Assembly: GCF_900114495.1 (NCBI RefSeq)
Contig: NZ_FOZI01000002.1
Coordinates: 992,001 to 1,056,000 of the forward strand
Source: Dyella sp. OK004
GTDB lineage: Bacteria > Pseudomonadota > Gammaproteobacteria > Xanthomonadales > Rhodanobacteraceae
Length of the DNA stretch: 64,000 nucleotides
Reading direction: 5' to 3'
Shown here one piece after another: positions 9,892 through 18,901 of the stretch. The number at the start of each line of letters is the position of its first letter. The stretch's first letter is position 1. The translations under genes and the position numbers were made by a program. The notes beneath the pieces are model-generated. The model searched no databases and had not been told where the DNA came from. It worked only from the letters and a program-made list of their open reading frames with translations.

Positions 9892-10644
9892 ATGCCTAGC
9901 TCACTCGCTCCGACCCAGTCGCCGCGCAGCGACGCCGACCTGATCCGCACCAACCGCGGTTTCTACGAATCGCTGTGGTCCGACGCCCGCCTGGTTTCGC
10001 CCGAGCGCTTCAATACCTGGCCGCTGGTACGCGAACTTGCCGCCGCCGCACCGCGCCGACTGGAAGTGGCCCCCGGCCTGCGTCCGCGCCTGCCGCTCGA
10101 AGGCACCTGCTTCGTTGACCTCAGCCACGCTGCGCTGCGCAAGCTGAGCGAGCGCGGCGCCGAAGCGGTGCACGGCATGATCGGCACCCTGCCCTGCGCC
10201 GACGCCCAGTTCGACCTGGTCTGTGCCTTCGACATCCTCGAGCACGTGGCCGACGACGAAACCGCGCTGTCTGAACTCGCTCGCGTGGCCGCACCCGGCG
10301 CCACCTTGCTGATGTCAGTGCCACTGCATCCAGAAGCATGGACCGCCTTCGACGATTTCGTTGGCCACTGCCGCCGCTACGAACCGGCGCAGATCGTAGC
10401 CCTGCTCGATCGCTGCGGCTTCCACATCGAACGCAGCGCGATCTACGGCATGCAGCCCAAATCCTCGCGCCTGCTGGAGCTGGGCCAGCACTACCTCACC
10501 CACCAGCGCGAGCGCGCTATGTGGTGGTACAACCGCGTGTTCATGCCGCTGGGTTTGCGCCTGCAGAAGCCGCTGCAATGGCGCGCGGGGATGGGCGATA
10601 CCGCGGGCGTCGACGAGGTACTGCTGGTCTGTCGCAAGCGCTAA
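9892..10644 (+). CDS. Class I SAM-dependent methyltransferase-like protein
   Basis: A 250-residue protein with a Methyltransf_11-like Rossmann core. The segments DAQFDLVCAFDILEHVADD (motif II region) and LARVAAPGATLLMSVPLH (motif III region) are clear. Motif I is degenerate: where an E/DxGxGxG loop is expected, EVAPGLRPRLP is seen, so either SAM binding is atypical or the enzyme has changed function. The C-terminal part (MWWYNRVFMPLGLRLQKPLQW) is hydrophobic and may contact membranes or lipids. The acceptor substrate is unknown. The start ATG at 9892 follows the REP pair; the longer upstream reading would translate that repeat. It is followed 100 nt later by phaZ on the same strand. Confidence 0.75.
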   Translation: MPSSLAPTQSPRSDADLIRTNRGFYESLWSDARLVSPERFNTWPLVRELAAAAPRRLEVAPGLRPRLPLEGTCFVDLSHAALRKLSERGAEAVHGMIGTLPCADAQFDLVCAFDILEHVADDETALSELARVAAPGATLLMSVPLHPEAWTAFDDFVGHCRRYEPAQIVALLDRCGFHIERSAIYGMQPKSSRLLELGQHYLTHQRERAMWWYNRVFMPLGLRLQKPLQWRAGMGDTAGVDEVLLVCRKR

Positions 10645-10743
10645 GCGACTGATTCATTTAATACAACGATCTTGCGGCATCGCAGCAGAGCATGGCCATA
10701 AGGGGTAAGATGCGCCCTTTCCGTCCCCCGGTGGTTCCCCGCC

Positions 10744-11997
10744 ATGCTTTATCAGATCCACGAATGGCAACGCTCGATCCTCGGCCCGCTCAGCTACTTC
10801 GCGGACGCCAGCGCACGGATGCTCACCGACCAGGCCAGCCCCTTCAACTATGTCCCCGGCGCACAGCGCCTGGCGGCGGGCTATGAACTGCTGCACCGCC
10901 TGGGCAAGGAATACGAGAAGCCCGCTTTCGACATCCACCAGGTCGTAGCACACGGCCAGGAAATCGCCATCGTCGAACGCGTGGCGCTGGAAAAACCGTT
11001 CTGCCAGCTCAAGCGCTTCAAGCGCTTCAGCGACGACCAGGACACCATCGAAAAGCTCAAGACCGATCCGGTCGTGCTCGTAGTGGCTCCGCTCTCCGGT
11101 CACCACTCCACCCTGCTGCGCGACACCGTGCGTACCCTGCTGCGCGACCACAAGGTCTACATCACCGACTGGGTCGACGCGCGCATGGTGCCGACCAGCG
11201 AAGGCGCGTTCCATCTCGATGACTACGTGGCTTACATCGAAGAATTCATCCGCCACATCGGTGCACGCAACCTGCATGTGATTTCGGTATGCCAGCCGAC
11301 CGTGCCGGTGCTCGCCGCCGTGTCGCTCATGGCCGCGCGCGGCGAAGACACCCCGCTCAGCATGACCATGATGGGTGGCCCGATCGAGCCACGCAGCAAC
11401 CCCACCGGCGTCAACAACCTTGCCACCACGCAGCCGCTGAGCTGGTTCACCGGCAACCTGATCCACACCGTGCCGTCGAACTATCCCGGCCGCGGACGCG
11501 AGGTGTATCCGGGCTTCCTGCAGCACGCCGGCTTCGTGGCGATGAACCCCAACCGCCACCTCAACTCGCACTGGGATTTCTATCTCGACCTGCTGCGCGG
11601 CGACCTCGACGACGCGCAGGCACACCGCAAGTTCTACGACGAATACAACGCCGTGCTCGACATGCCCGCCGAGTACTACCTCGACACCATCAGCACCGTG
11701 TTCCAGCAATTCCTGCTGCCGCGCGGCCTATGGGATGTCGCAGGTGAGCGCGTGAAGCCTAGCGCGATCAAACACAGCGCCCTGCTCACCGTGGAAGGCG
11801 AGCTCGACGACATCTCGGGCCTCGGCCAGACCGAAGCCGCACACGACCTGTGCAGCGGCATTCCTGCGGACCGTCGCGCACACAAAGTGATCGAAGGCGC
11901 CGGCCACTACGGCATCTTCAGCGGCCGACGCTGGCGCGAGGTGGTGTACCCGCAGGTGCGCGACTTCATCCGAAAGTTTGATCAGGCCGTGAGCTGA
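10744..11997 (+). CDS. phaZ: Intracellular polyhydroxyalkanoate depolymerase
   Basis: A 417-residue alpha/beta-hydrolase of the intracellular PHB depolymerase family, which degrades amorphous polyhydroxybutyrate granules in the cytoplasm. These enzymes use a cysteine nucleophile, and the full triad is visible: C183 in SVCQPTVPV, D355 in GELDD, and H388 in GAGHYGIFSG. These positions agree with those I recall for Ralstonia eutropha PhaZa1. No signal peptide is present, as expected. No polymer synthase (phaC), phasin or phaA/B gene occurs in the window, so the polymer must be made elsewhere or the enzyme may act on another short-chain ester. The gene is monocistronic, followed by an inverted repeat at 12032-12165. 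Confidence 0.9.
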   Translation: MLYQIHEWQRSILGPLSYFADASARMLTDQASPFNYVPGAQRLAAGYELLHRLGKEYEKPAFDIHQVVAHGQEIAIVERVALEKPFCQLKRFKRFSDDQDTIEKLKTDPVVLVVAPLSGHHSTLLRDTVRTLLRDHKVYITDWVDARMVPTSEGAFHLDDYVAYIEEFIRHIGARNLHVISVCQPTVPVLAAVSLMAARGEDTPLSMTMMGGPIEPRSNPTGVNNLATTQPLSWFTGNLIHTVPSNYPGRGREVYPGFLQHAGFVAMNPNRHLNSHWDFYLDLLRGDLDDAQAHRKFYDEYNAVLDMPAEYYLDTISTVFQQFLLPRGLWDVAGERVKPSAIKHSALLTVEGELDDISGLGQTEAAHDLCSGIPADRRAHKVIEGAGHYGIFSGRRWREVVYPQVRDFIRKFDQAVS

Positions 11998-12031
11998 TAC
12001 TCAAGCGGCACTCGCGACACCCTTTCACTCT

Positions 12032-12165
12032 CGTCATCCCGGCGCAGGCCGGGATCCAGTGGAGTTATCGTAGGGTTGTCGCGATGTCGCTAACGGGCGA
12101 GCTATTTGCGGCATCGCGATAATCCAACGCTTCACTACTGGATCCCGGCCTGCGCCGGGATGACG
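12032..12165. repeat. Inverted-repeat element with 29-bp perfect arms
   Basis: The arm CGTCATCCCGGCGCAGGCCG... at 12032-12060 is repeated in perfect inverse at 12137-12165. The 76-bp centre contains further partial inverse matches around TCGCGATG/CATCGCGA. Related, more diverged units occur at 22717-22829 and 28894-28924, so this is a dispersed MITE-like family. It lies between phaZ and the convergent threonine aldolase gene. Confidence 0.85.
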
Positions 12166-12188
12166 CCAAAGGCGTAGAGTGAAAGCCC

Positions 12189-13208
12189 TCAACTGCGCGC
12201 AAAGAACGTACGAAACGCCTCCGCCGTACGCGCAACGCCCGCATCATCCACATCCAAATGCGTCACCAACCGCAGCGTCGGCAAATAGCCAATGCTGATG
12301 CGCACCTCAGCCGCACGCAGATGGACGTCCAAATCCCTAAGCCGCTCAGCCGGCACATCCACAAACACCATATTGGTGTGATGGCTCAGCAGCTTGACCC
12401 CATGGATCTCACCGAGCTGCGCGCCCAGCAACGCAGCTCGCGCATGATCCTCCGCCAGCCGCGCCACATGATGATCCAGCGCATATAGCCCCGCCGCCGC
12501 CAGCATGCCCGCCTGTCGCCAGCCACCGCCAGCCACCTTGCGCCAGCGCCGCGCCTTCTCAATCAGCACCGCAGAACCCACCAGCACCGAACCCACCGGC
12601 GCGCCCAGCCCCTTGGACAGGCAGATCGACACGCTGTCGAACAGTCCCGCGATATTGCGCGCTGGCACGCCGCTAGCGACCGCGGCGTTGAACAGCCGCG
12701 CACCATCCAGATGAAAACCAAGACCCCGCTCACGTGCAAAGTCACGCGCGGCTTGCAAATAGCTCAACGGCAACACCCGTCCATGCCAAGTATTTTCCAG
12801 CGCTAGTAATCGCGTGCGCGCAAAGTGAGGATCTATCGGCTTGATCGCCGCCGTAAGCTTCTCCAACGGCAACGTACCATCGACATCATGCGCAATCGGC
12901 TGCGGCTGGATCGAACCCAATACCGCCGCGCCGCCACCTTCAAACTTATAGGTATGCGCATCCGCGCCAACGAGATACTCATCGCCGCGCTCGCAGTGCG
13001 ACATCAGCGCCAGCAGGTTCGACTGCGTGCCAGTCGGCACAAACAGCCCCGCCTCGAACCCGAGATCCGCTGCTAACCGCGCCTGCAGCGCGTTGACCGT
13101 CGGGTCTTCTCCATACACGTCATCGCCCACATCTGCCGCCACCATGGCGGCGCGCATGGCCGATGTCGGTTTGGTTACTGTGTCGCTGCGGAGATCTACC
13201 CAGGTCAC
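12189..13208 (-). CDS. ltaE: Low-specificity L-threonine aldolase
   Basis: A 339-residue PLP enzyme of fold type I that cleaves L-threonine or L-allo-threonine to glycine and acetaldehyde. The N-terminal DLRSDTVTKP and GDDVYGEDPTVNALQ segments are family signatures, FHLDGARLFNAA holds the pyridine-nitrogen Asp (D168), and K199 in SICLSKGLGAPVG forms the Schiff base. The start is a GTG at 13208, with AGGA about ten bases upstream; no ATG fits better. The gene is read away from the TonB receptor terminator and converges with phaZ. Length is normal and nothing suggests inactivation. Confidence 0.95.
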   Translation of the reverse strand: MTWVDLRSDTVTKPTSAMRAAMVAADVGDDVYGEDPTVNALQARLAADLGFEAGLFVPTGTQSNLLALMSHCERGDEYLVGADAHTYKFEGGGAAVLGSIQPQPIAHDVDGTLPLEKLTAAIKPIDPHFARTRLLALENTWHGRVLPLSYLQAARDFARERGLGFHLDGARLFNAAVASGVPARNIAGLFDSVSICLSKGLGAPVGSVLVGSAVLIEKARRWRKVAGGGWRQAGMLAAAGLYALDHHVARLAEDHARAALLGAQLGEIHGVKLLSHHTNMVFVDVPAERLRDLDVHLRAAEVRISIGYLPTLRLVTHLDVDDAGVARTAEAFRTFFARS

Positions 13209-13295
13209 GACTACGTCCTATTTGCCAGACTGAAGGGGTCAAGCTAGGACCTTGACCCGGCACAAGGCAAGTCACACAAGTCCTGGAGCAGGCAC

Positions 13296-13332
13296 AAAAA
13301 AAGGGCACCAGTTGTCAGCTGGCGCCCTTTTT
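13296..13332 (-). terminator. Rho-independent terminator of the TonB receptor gene
   Basis: An 11-bp stem with one mismatch (13301-13311 pairs with 13319-13329) around a 7-nt loop. It is followed on the minus strand by a run of T (plus-strand A run 13296-13302). It ends the receptor transcript before ltaE, and T residues on the other side could make it work both ways. Confidence 0.85.
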
Positions 13333-13348
13333 GACCCGAAGGCCGAGT

Positions 13349-16300
13349 TCAGAACGTGTAGCGCACCGTCGCCTGCAACGACCAGCGCGATTGTGCGCGG
13401 TCGTCTTCCAGCACATAGCCGCCGCTGTTGAAGTTGCCGGCCTTGTCGGTCGGCAGCGCGAGGACGTATTTGCCGGTGGCCGGATCGACACCAGCGAAGT
13501 TGGCGAGGCTGCGCATGTAGGGGTAGCCCACATCGCGCACCTGGCCCCACTTCTTGTTGAACATGTTCAGCACGTTGAATACGTCCAGGCGTAGCTCGCC
13601 TTTGTTGCCCTTGAACAGGCCGGGGATTTCCTGGCGGAAGGCCAGATCCAGCTCGTTCACCCACGGCGAGCGTGCGCTGTTGCGGCCGGCGACCTGGCCC
13701 TGGTGGTCCTTCAAATAATTCTCGCGCTGGATGAAGGCGTAGAACTGGTCGATGGCCTGCTGCGGCGTGCCCTTCTGGAACTGCACGTCGCCCGGGCGCG
13801 GGATGTACATCAGCCCCGGCGGTGCAGACAGGCCGCCGGGCTTGATACCGCTGACGTCGTTGCCAAACACCCAGCTGTACGGCTGGCCGGTGTGGCCGTC
13901 GTAGAACGCACTGATGCTGGTGGCGTAGTCGCCGAAGAAGTGGTGCTGCCAGGTCAGCGACGCGATCACGCGGCGCGCGATCTCGAAGTTGCTGTGGCTG
14001 GCCTTGTCCGCGTTGGGGTTGTACACCGCGTCGTTGGCCCAGGTGCTGGCGGCCACTTTCTCATTGCCGGAACTGACGTCGGTGGAGCGGCCAAAGACCA
14101 CGCCCAGCGAGCCGGACCAGTCGGAGTCGGCGGTGAACGGGCGGCTGAGCTTCAGCGTGACGTAGTCGGCGGAACCGTTCCTGGTATTGCTCAGGTAGAT
14201 CACGTTGCCGAACTGCGGGTTGCGATTCGCGCGGGCCGATGCGCAGCTGCGGTCGGGCGTGGCGCACAGGGTCTGGCCACTCGGGCTTTTGCCGGTGACC
14301 AGGAACGCGTTCGGGTCGGTGGTGTTCCAGTAGCTCAGACGTCCATCCGGCAAGGCGCCATTGGCTTTGCCCAGGTTGAGATCCTGGAAGTAGACGCCGT
14401 CACGCGTGGACAGATGCTCCACCTCGGCGGTGAACACCGTGTTCCACCACGGCAGCTGGCGGTCGAAGCCCAGGCTCATCTTCCACACCGAAGGCATGCG
14501 GAAGCGTGCGTCGGTCACATCCACTTCCGGCGAACCGCCCTTGCGCGCGCCGGCCGGGATCAGCGGATTGTTCGGATCGGCCGAGAAACCAAAACCGTTC
14601 GACGCCGAGTAGCTGGTGAGCGACACACCGTTGTTGGTGTACGGGTTGGATAGCCACACGCCGGGAGGCGCACCTTCCGACAGGCCCACGCCGCCTCGCA
14701 GCTGCATCGCACGCTCGCCGTCAAAGCTGTAGTTGAACGACACACGCGGCTCGAACAGGCCGTTGCCGTCGAAGGTGGCGTTGTTCGGCACACCCGGGAA
14801 GGCCGTGTTGAACACCGGATTGGCCAGCGGCGACTGGCTCACCTTGGGCAGGTCATAACGGAAGCCGTACTGCAGCGACAGGTTGCCGACCTGCCAGGTG
14901 TCTTGCGCGAACAGGCCCCACTGGTTGAGCGTCCAGCGCGCCGCGATGCTCTGCAGGTCACCGTTGGTCGGGCGGAACACGGTGTACTGGAACCAGTTGT
15001 TATTGGCGAAGGCATCGATGCTCGGGAAGGTATACGCGCCGAACTCGGTACGGCCGAACAGGTTGTAGAACTTGTCGCGCTGGAAATCGAAACCGACCTT
15101 GATGCTGTGATCGCCCAAAGCCCAGGTGCCGGCGAAGAAGGTATTGAGGCTCTTGATGTTCAGGATGTTGTAGTGGCGGAACTCTTCTTCGCCAAGATAC
15201 ACACTCGGCCCGGTGATGGTGCTGCCGCTGATGTTGCCGTTGGTGAACACGCGCACCTGCGGCTGCTGCGCATACGGAATCGGCGTGGCGTCATAGCTGG
15301 AATACGACACCGCCGCCTCGGTGGAGAAGCTATCAGTCCATGCGTCATATGCATTGAGCACGTACTGCTTGCTCTCTCGGTTCTTGGTGAACCAGTAGCT
15401 GGAAAGGCTCAAGCTCGGTGTGGTCGACGAGGTGCTATAGCCATTGAGGTTCGGCTGCGTGCTCTTCACACGATCGAAGCGGAAGCTCACGCGATGACCG
15501 TCGGCGATGTTCCAGTCCAGCTTGAACAGGCCGCGCTTCTCGTCCTGGTTGGCACCGGCGGCATTCACCACACCCGGCTTCATACCGTGCTGGGCGGCGA
15601 TCTGCGCAATGCGGTCAATGTCCGACTGCGCGATCGGCACGATGTTGCCTTTGCCGGAACCCTGCGGACCAAAGTTCGGCGCCGCCGCAATCGTCTTGGA
15701 CTCTTCGACGTTGGCGAAGAAAAACAGCTTGTCCTTGATGATCGGTCCACCGAAGGTGGCGCCACCGGTCCACTGGCGCTTGAAGCCGGTGAACTGGTTG
15801 CCGGCCCGGTCCTCACCCACCATGCCGTCGGCATTGCGGTAGGCGTAATAGGCCGAACCGTGAAAATCGTTGGTGCCGCTCTTGGTGACGATGTTGATCG
15901 CCGCACCCACCGCACGCTTGTTGGCGACGTCGTAGTTGGCGGTGGAGATGTTGTATTCCTCGATGGCGTCCAGCGCGACCGGCTGGTTGAGCGCCGGCAG
16001 GCCGTTGTCTTCCAGGCCAAAGGAATCGTTGGTCGGCACCGCGTCGATGCTGATGTTGTTGTAGCGGCTGTTCTGGCCCAGCGCGGAGATCTCGCCCTTG
16101 CTCTTATTGGTCACCGTGATCATCGGGTCCAGGCGCGCAATGTCCTGGATCGAGCGGTTCGGAATCGGCAGCACCTTCAGCTCGCGCTGCGACACGTTGG
16201 TGCTGATGCCCTTGGCATCCGGCTGGAAGATCTGTGCCATCGCCACGGCCGAGCTGTTGGCGCTGACCTGCACGCCCTGCAGGTTGGTGGCGTTCGACGC

Positions 16301-16645
16301 GGTGGCACCGAGGTTCAGATCGATGCTGCTCTCCTGCGCCAGCTGCAGGTATACACCATCCTTCTCACCGGAAGCCTGCCCGTCCTTGCTCACCGTGATG
16401 TCGAACGGCCCGCCTACGCGCAGACCCTGCGCCTTGTAGCGGCCATCCGCGTCGGTGGTCACCGCCTGGGTGGTGCCGGAGGGCACGTGCACGATCTGCA
16501 CTTTGGCGCCGGCCACCGGCTTGCCGGCGGTGTCGAGCACGCGGCCGCTGAGCGATGACGAGGTGTTCTGTGCGAATACGGTACTGCTGATCAATAGCGA
16601 TGCGATGGCGAGCGGCAACAAGCGCCCGCGAAGACCGACCTTCAT
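13349..16645 (-). CDS. TonB-dependent receptor, Oar-like, with carboxypeptidase-regulatory-like domain
   Basis: A 1098-residue outer-membrane receptor. Residues 1-26 are a signal peptide (cleavage near VFA-QN), followed by a beta-sandwich carboxypeptidase-regulatory-like domain (about 30-110, SGRVLDTAGKPVAGAKV), a plug domain (about 125-260, with VLPIPNRSIQDIARLDP) and a long beta-barrel ending in the usual aromatic residue, ATVRYTF. This Oar-type architecture is abundant in Xanthomonadales and is used for energy-dependent uptake of large substrates such as oligopeptides or glycans; the ligand is not deducible. The ATG at 16645 is preceded by AAAGGGG, a good ribosome-binding site. It is monocistronic, with its own terminator. 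Confidence 0.92.
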   Translation of the reverse strand: MKVGLRGRLLPLAIASLLISSTVFAQNTSSSLSGRVLDTAGKPVAGAKVQIVHVPSGTTQAVTTDADGRYKAQGLRVGGPFDITVSKDGQASGEKDGVYLQLAQESSIDLNLGATASNATNLQGVQVSANSSAVAMAQIFQPDAKGISTNVSQRELKVLPIPNRSIQDIARLDPMITVTNKSKGEISALGQNSRYNNISIDAVPTNDSFGLEDNGLPALNQPVALDAIEEYNISTANYDVANKRAVGAAINIVTKSGTNDFHGSAYYAYRNADGMVGEDRAGNQFTGFKRQWTGGATFGGPIIKDKLFFFANVEESKTIAAAPNFGPQGSGKGNIVPIAQSDIDRIAQIAAQHGMKPGVVNAAGANQDEKRGLFKLDWNIADGHRVSFRFDRVKSTQPNLNGYSTSSTTPSLSLSSYWFTKNRESKQYVLNAYDAWTDSFSTEAAVSYSSYDATPIPYAQQPQVRVFTNGNISGSTITGPSVYLGEEEFRHYNILNIKSLNTFFAGTWALGDHSIKVGFDFQRDKFYNLFGRTEFGAYTFPSIDAFANNNWFQYTVFRPTNGDLQSIAARWTLNQWGLFAQDTWQVGNLSLQYGFRYDLPKVSQSPLANPVFNTAFPGVPNNATFDGNGLFEPRVSFNYSFDGERAMQLRGGVGLSEGAPPGVWLSNPYTNNGVSLTSYSASNGFGFSADPNNPLIPAGARKGGSPEVDVTDARFRMPSVWKMSLGFDRQLPWWNTVFTAEVEHLSTRDGVYFQDLNLGKANGALPDGRLSYWNTTDPNAFLVTGKSPSGQTLCATPDRSCASARANRNPQFGNVIYLSNTRNGSADYVTLKLSRPFTADSDWSGSLGVVFGRSTDVSSGNEKVAASTWANDAVYNPNADKASHSNFEIARRVIASLTWQHHFFGDYATSISAFYDGHTGQPYSWVFGNDVSGIKPGGLSAPPGLMYIPRPGDVQFQKGTPQQAIDQFYAFIQRENYLKDHQGQVAGRNSARSPWVNELDLAFRQEIPGLFKGNKGELRLDVFNVLNMFNKKWGQVRDVGYPYMRSLANFAGVDPATGKYVLALPTDKAGNFNSGGYVLEDDRAQSRWSLQATVRYTF

Positions 16646-16780
16646 GTCTACCCCTTTCCTTGTAGTGCGACGGACGTGGGTCCGTCCCCAGAGATGCCGC
16701 CCAAAGAGGACAGCGAAAGGCCGCAGATTAGATAGCCTGTGTGACGTGTCCGTGATGACCATCCCGATATGAACAAACGG

Positions 16781-17021
16781 GTAGGAGCACACCCTGCGCG
16801 CGAACGCTCACCATGGCCTGATTTATCGTCATGACTCCCTCCCCTGCTCGCAGGGGAGGGTTGGGGAGGGGTGAGTACTTGAGAAAGCGTTTCGGTGAGA
16901 GGCTCTTGCAAGAGCTCACCCCTCCCAACCTCCCTCTGCATGCAGGGGGAGGAGAAAATCATTGCTGTAATCCGAACGAATCGGGCCGCGGTGAGCGTTC
17001 GCGCACAGGGTGCACTCCTAC
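16781..17021. repeat. Composite nested inverted repeat (REP arms plus CTCCC-type inner arms)
   Basis: Outer arms at 16781-16812 and 16990-17021 are inverted copies of REP plus CGAACGCTCACC, 32 bp with three mismatches. Inside, GCTCGCAGGGGAGGGTTGGG... near 16850 and its inverse near 16919-16954 form a second imperfect inverted pair. The whole stretch lies in the 425-bp gap between the divergent TonB receptor and ABC exporter genes. I see no gene in the gap. Confidence 0.8.
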
Positions 17022-17070
17022 AAGGTCGTGCGATGCTATTCACCGTCAACACTTACGGGGAGCTGTCGCC

Positions 17071-18840
17071 TTGTCGTTCCTGCGTCTCTATCTGCGCGTG
17101 CTCGGCCTGCTGGCGCCCGAGCGGAATCTGGCCATCACCCTGGCGCTCGCCAACCTCGCCCTGGCCGGCGTGTTCTTTCTGGAGCCGATGCTGTTTGGCC
17201 GCGTAGTCGATGCACTGGCTGCGCCCGATACCAGTGGAGCACCGCGCCTGATCGCGCTATGGGCGCTGGTCGGTTTCGGCGGCGTGCTGGCGAGCGTGTG
17301 GGTGTCGCTGCATGCGGACCGCCTTGCGCACCGGCGCCGGCTGGCCGCCATCGCGCTGTTCTTCGAGCACGCCGCGGCGCTGCCGATGGCTTTCCACAGC
17401 GACCACCACACCGGCCGCCTCGCCCGCATCATGAACAACGGCGTCGGTAATCTGTTCGGTCTGTGGCTGAGCTTCTTCCGCGAGCATCTCGCCACCCTGC
17501 TGTCGATCTTCGTGATGATCCCGCTGTCCTTGTGGATGAATTGGAAGCTAGCCCTGCTGATGATCGCGCTGATGCTCAGCTTCGCCACCTTCAACGCCAT
17601 CGCGGTACGCCGCACGCATGAGGCGCAGGGCGAGGTGGAGGAGCTGCATCACGAGATCGCCACGCGTGCCGGCGACGTGTTCGGCAACGTCACGGTGGTG
17701 CAGAGCTTTACGCGACTGGCGGCCGAATCCGCGGCGCTGAAGGACATGATGACGCGCGTACTCGCCGCGCAGTATCCCGTGCTCAAGGGCTGGGCGATCT
17801 TGTCCGTGCTTAACCGCGCGGCAAGTACGCTGACCATTGTGGCGATCTTCGCGCTAGGTAGCGCACTGCACGCGAAGGGTGAAGTGACAGTGGGTGGCAT
17901 CGTCAGCTTTGTCGGCTTCTCGATGATGCTGATCGGACGGCTGGAGCAGTTCGCCGGCTTTATCTCCAGCCTGTTCTTCCAGACCCAATCGCTGCGCGAT
18001 TTCTTCGGCGTGCTGGATGAGCACACTGCCATCGTCGATGCGCCGGATGCCGAAGTGTTGCCAGCGGTGCGCGGCGAAGTGGTGTTCGAGCAGGTGAGCT
18101 TCGGCTACGACCCGGTGCAACCAGCGCTGCACGGTCTAAGTTTCCATGCGGCGGCCGGCAGCACCATTGCCTTGGTCGGCCCGACCGGCGCGGGCAAGAC
18201 CACCGCGCTCAGCCTGCTCTATCGCGCCTATGATCCGAGCGGTGGGCGTATCACCATCGACGGCCACGACATCCGCCATGTCACGCTGGATTCGTTGCGC
18301 CAGAACGTCGGCGTGGTGTTCCAGGACCCGGGCATGTTCTATCGCTCCATCCTGGAAAACCTTCGCGTTGGCAAGCCGGATGCCGATCTCACCCAGATCG
18401 AAAACGCCGTCGGCGCGGCCGAAGCGGCGGCCTTTATCGCGCGCAAACCAGAAGGCTTCGAGACCATGGTGGCCGAGCGCGGCCGCTCGCTGTCCGGCGG
18501 CGAACGCCAGCGTCTGGCGATTGCCCGCGCGATGCTGAAGAACGCGCCGATCCTGGTACTCGACGAAGCCACCAGCGCGCTCGACAACGCTACCGAGGCG
18601 CGCATCCAGCGCGCGCTGGATGCATTGACCAAGGGCCGCACCACCTTCGTGATCGCGCACCGCTTGTCGACCGTGCGCAATGCCGATCTGATCCTGGTGC
18701 TGGATCAGGGGCGACTGGTGGAACGAGGGCGATTCGACGAGCTGATCCGCCAGGGCGGTTTGTTCGCGCGGCTGGCGGAAGACGGCAAGTTCGCCCCAGA
18801 TGCGCAAGCCAGCGAAGAGCCCGCCACCGCATCACTGTAG
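17071..18840 (+). CDS. ABC exporter (fused permease-ATPase), NdvA/ChvA glucan-exporter-like
   Basis: A 589-residue half-transporter with an N-terminal six-helix type I exporter domain (about 1-310) and a C-terminal ATPase (about 335-575). Walker A is GPTGAGKTT with K376, the signature LSGGERQR starts at 474, Walker B is ILVLDEATSALD and the H-loop is VIAHRLSTV. Length and the start SFLRLYLRVLGLLAPERNL strongly resemble NdvA/ChvA, which exports cyclic beta-1,2-glucan to the periplasm in rhizobia. The start is a TTG at 17071 with GGGAG eight bases upstream; earlier reading only translates repeats. No cyclic glucan synthase is nearby, so the substrate is inferred from family resemblance alone. 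Confidence 0.85.
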   Translation: MSFLRLYLRVLGLLAPERNLAITLALANLALAGVFFLEPMLFGRVVDALAAPDTSGAPRLIALWALVGFGGVLASVWVSLHADRLAHRRRLAAIALFFEHAAALPMAFHSDHHTGRLARIMNNGVGNLFGLWLSFFREHLATLLSIFVMIPLSLWMNWKLALLMIALMLSFATFNAIAVRRTHEAQGEVEELHHEIATRAGDVFGNVTVVQSFTRLAAESAALKDMMTRVLAAQYPVLKGWAILSVLNRAASTLTIVAIFALGSALHAKGEVTVGGIVSFVGFSMMLIGRLEQFAGFISSLFFQTQSLRDFFGVLDEHTAIVDAPDAEVLPAVRGEVVFEQVSFGYDPVQPALHGLSFHAAAGSTIALVGPTGAGKTTALSLLYRAYDPSGGRITIDGHDIRHVTLDSLRQNVGVVFQDPGMFYRSILENLRVGKPDADLTQIENAVGAAEAAAFIARKPEGFETMVAERGRSLSGGERQRLAIARAMLKNAPILVLDEATSALDNATEARIQRALDALTKGRTTFVIAHRLSTVRNADLILVLDQGRLVERGRFDELIRQGGLFARLAEDGKFAPDAQASEEPATASL

Positions 18841-18863
18841 TCGCGCACAGAGTGCGCTCCTAC
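18841..18863. repeat. REP element, inverted single copy
   Basis: TCGCGCACAGAGTGCGCTCCTAC starts on the base after the ABC exporter stop codon, between that gene and the convergent lptG. Confidence 0.8.
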
Positions 18864-18901
18864 AAGATCTTCGCGCGGGCGTGTCCGCAAATAGAACCGG
18901 G

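Noticed and set aside
13703-14653. Long open frames on the plus strand opposite the TonB receptor gene
   Set aside because: They mirror the codon pattern of the real gene, lack ribosome-binding sites and have the Arg/His/Gly-rich composition of antisense frames in GC-rich DNA.
16831-17070. 80-residue N-terminal extension of the ABC exporter
   Set aside because: It translates repeat sequence only; TTG 17071 with GGGAG upstream gives the family's usual length.
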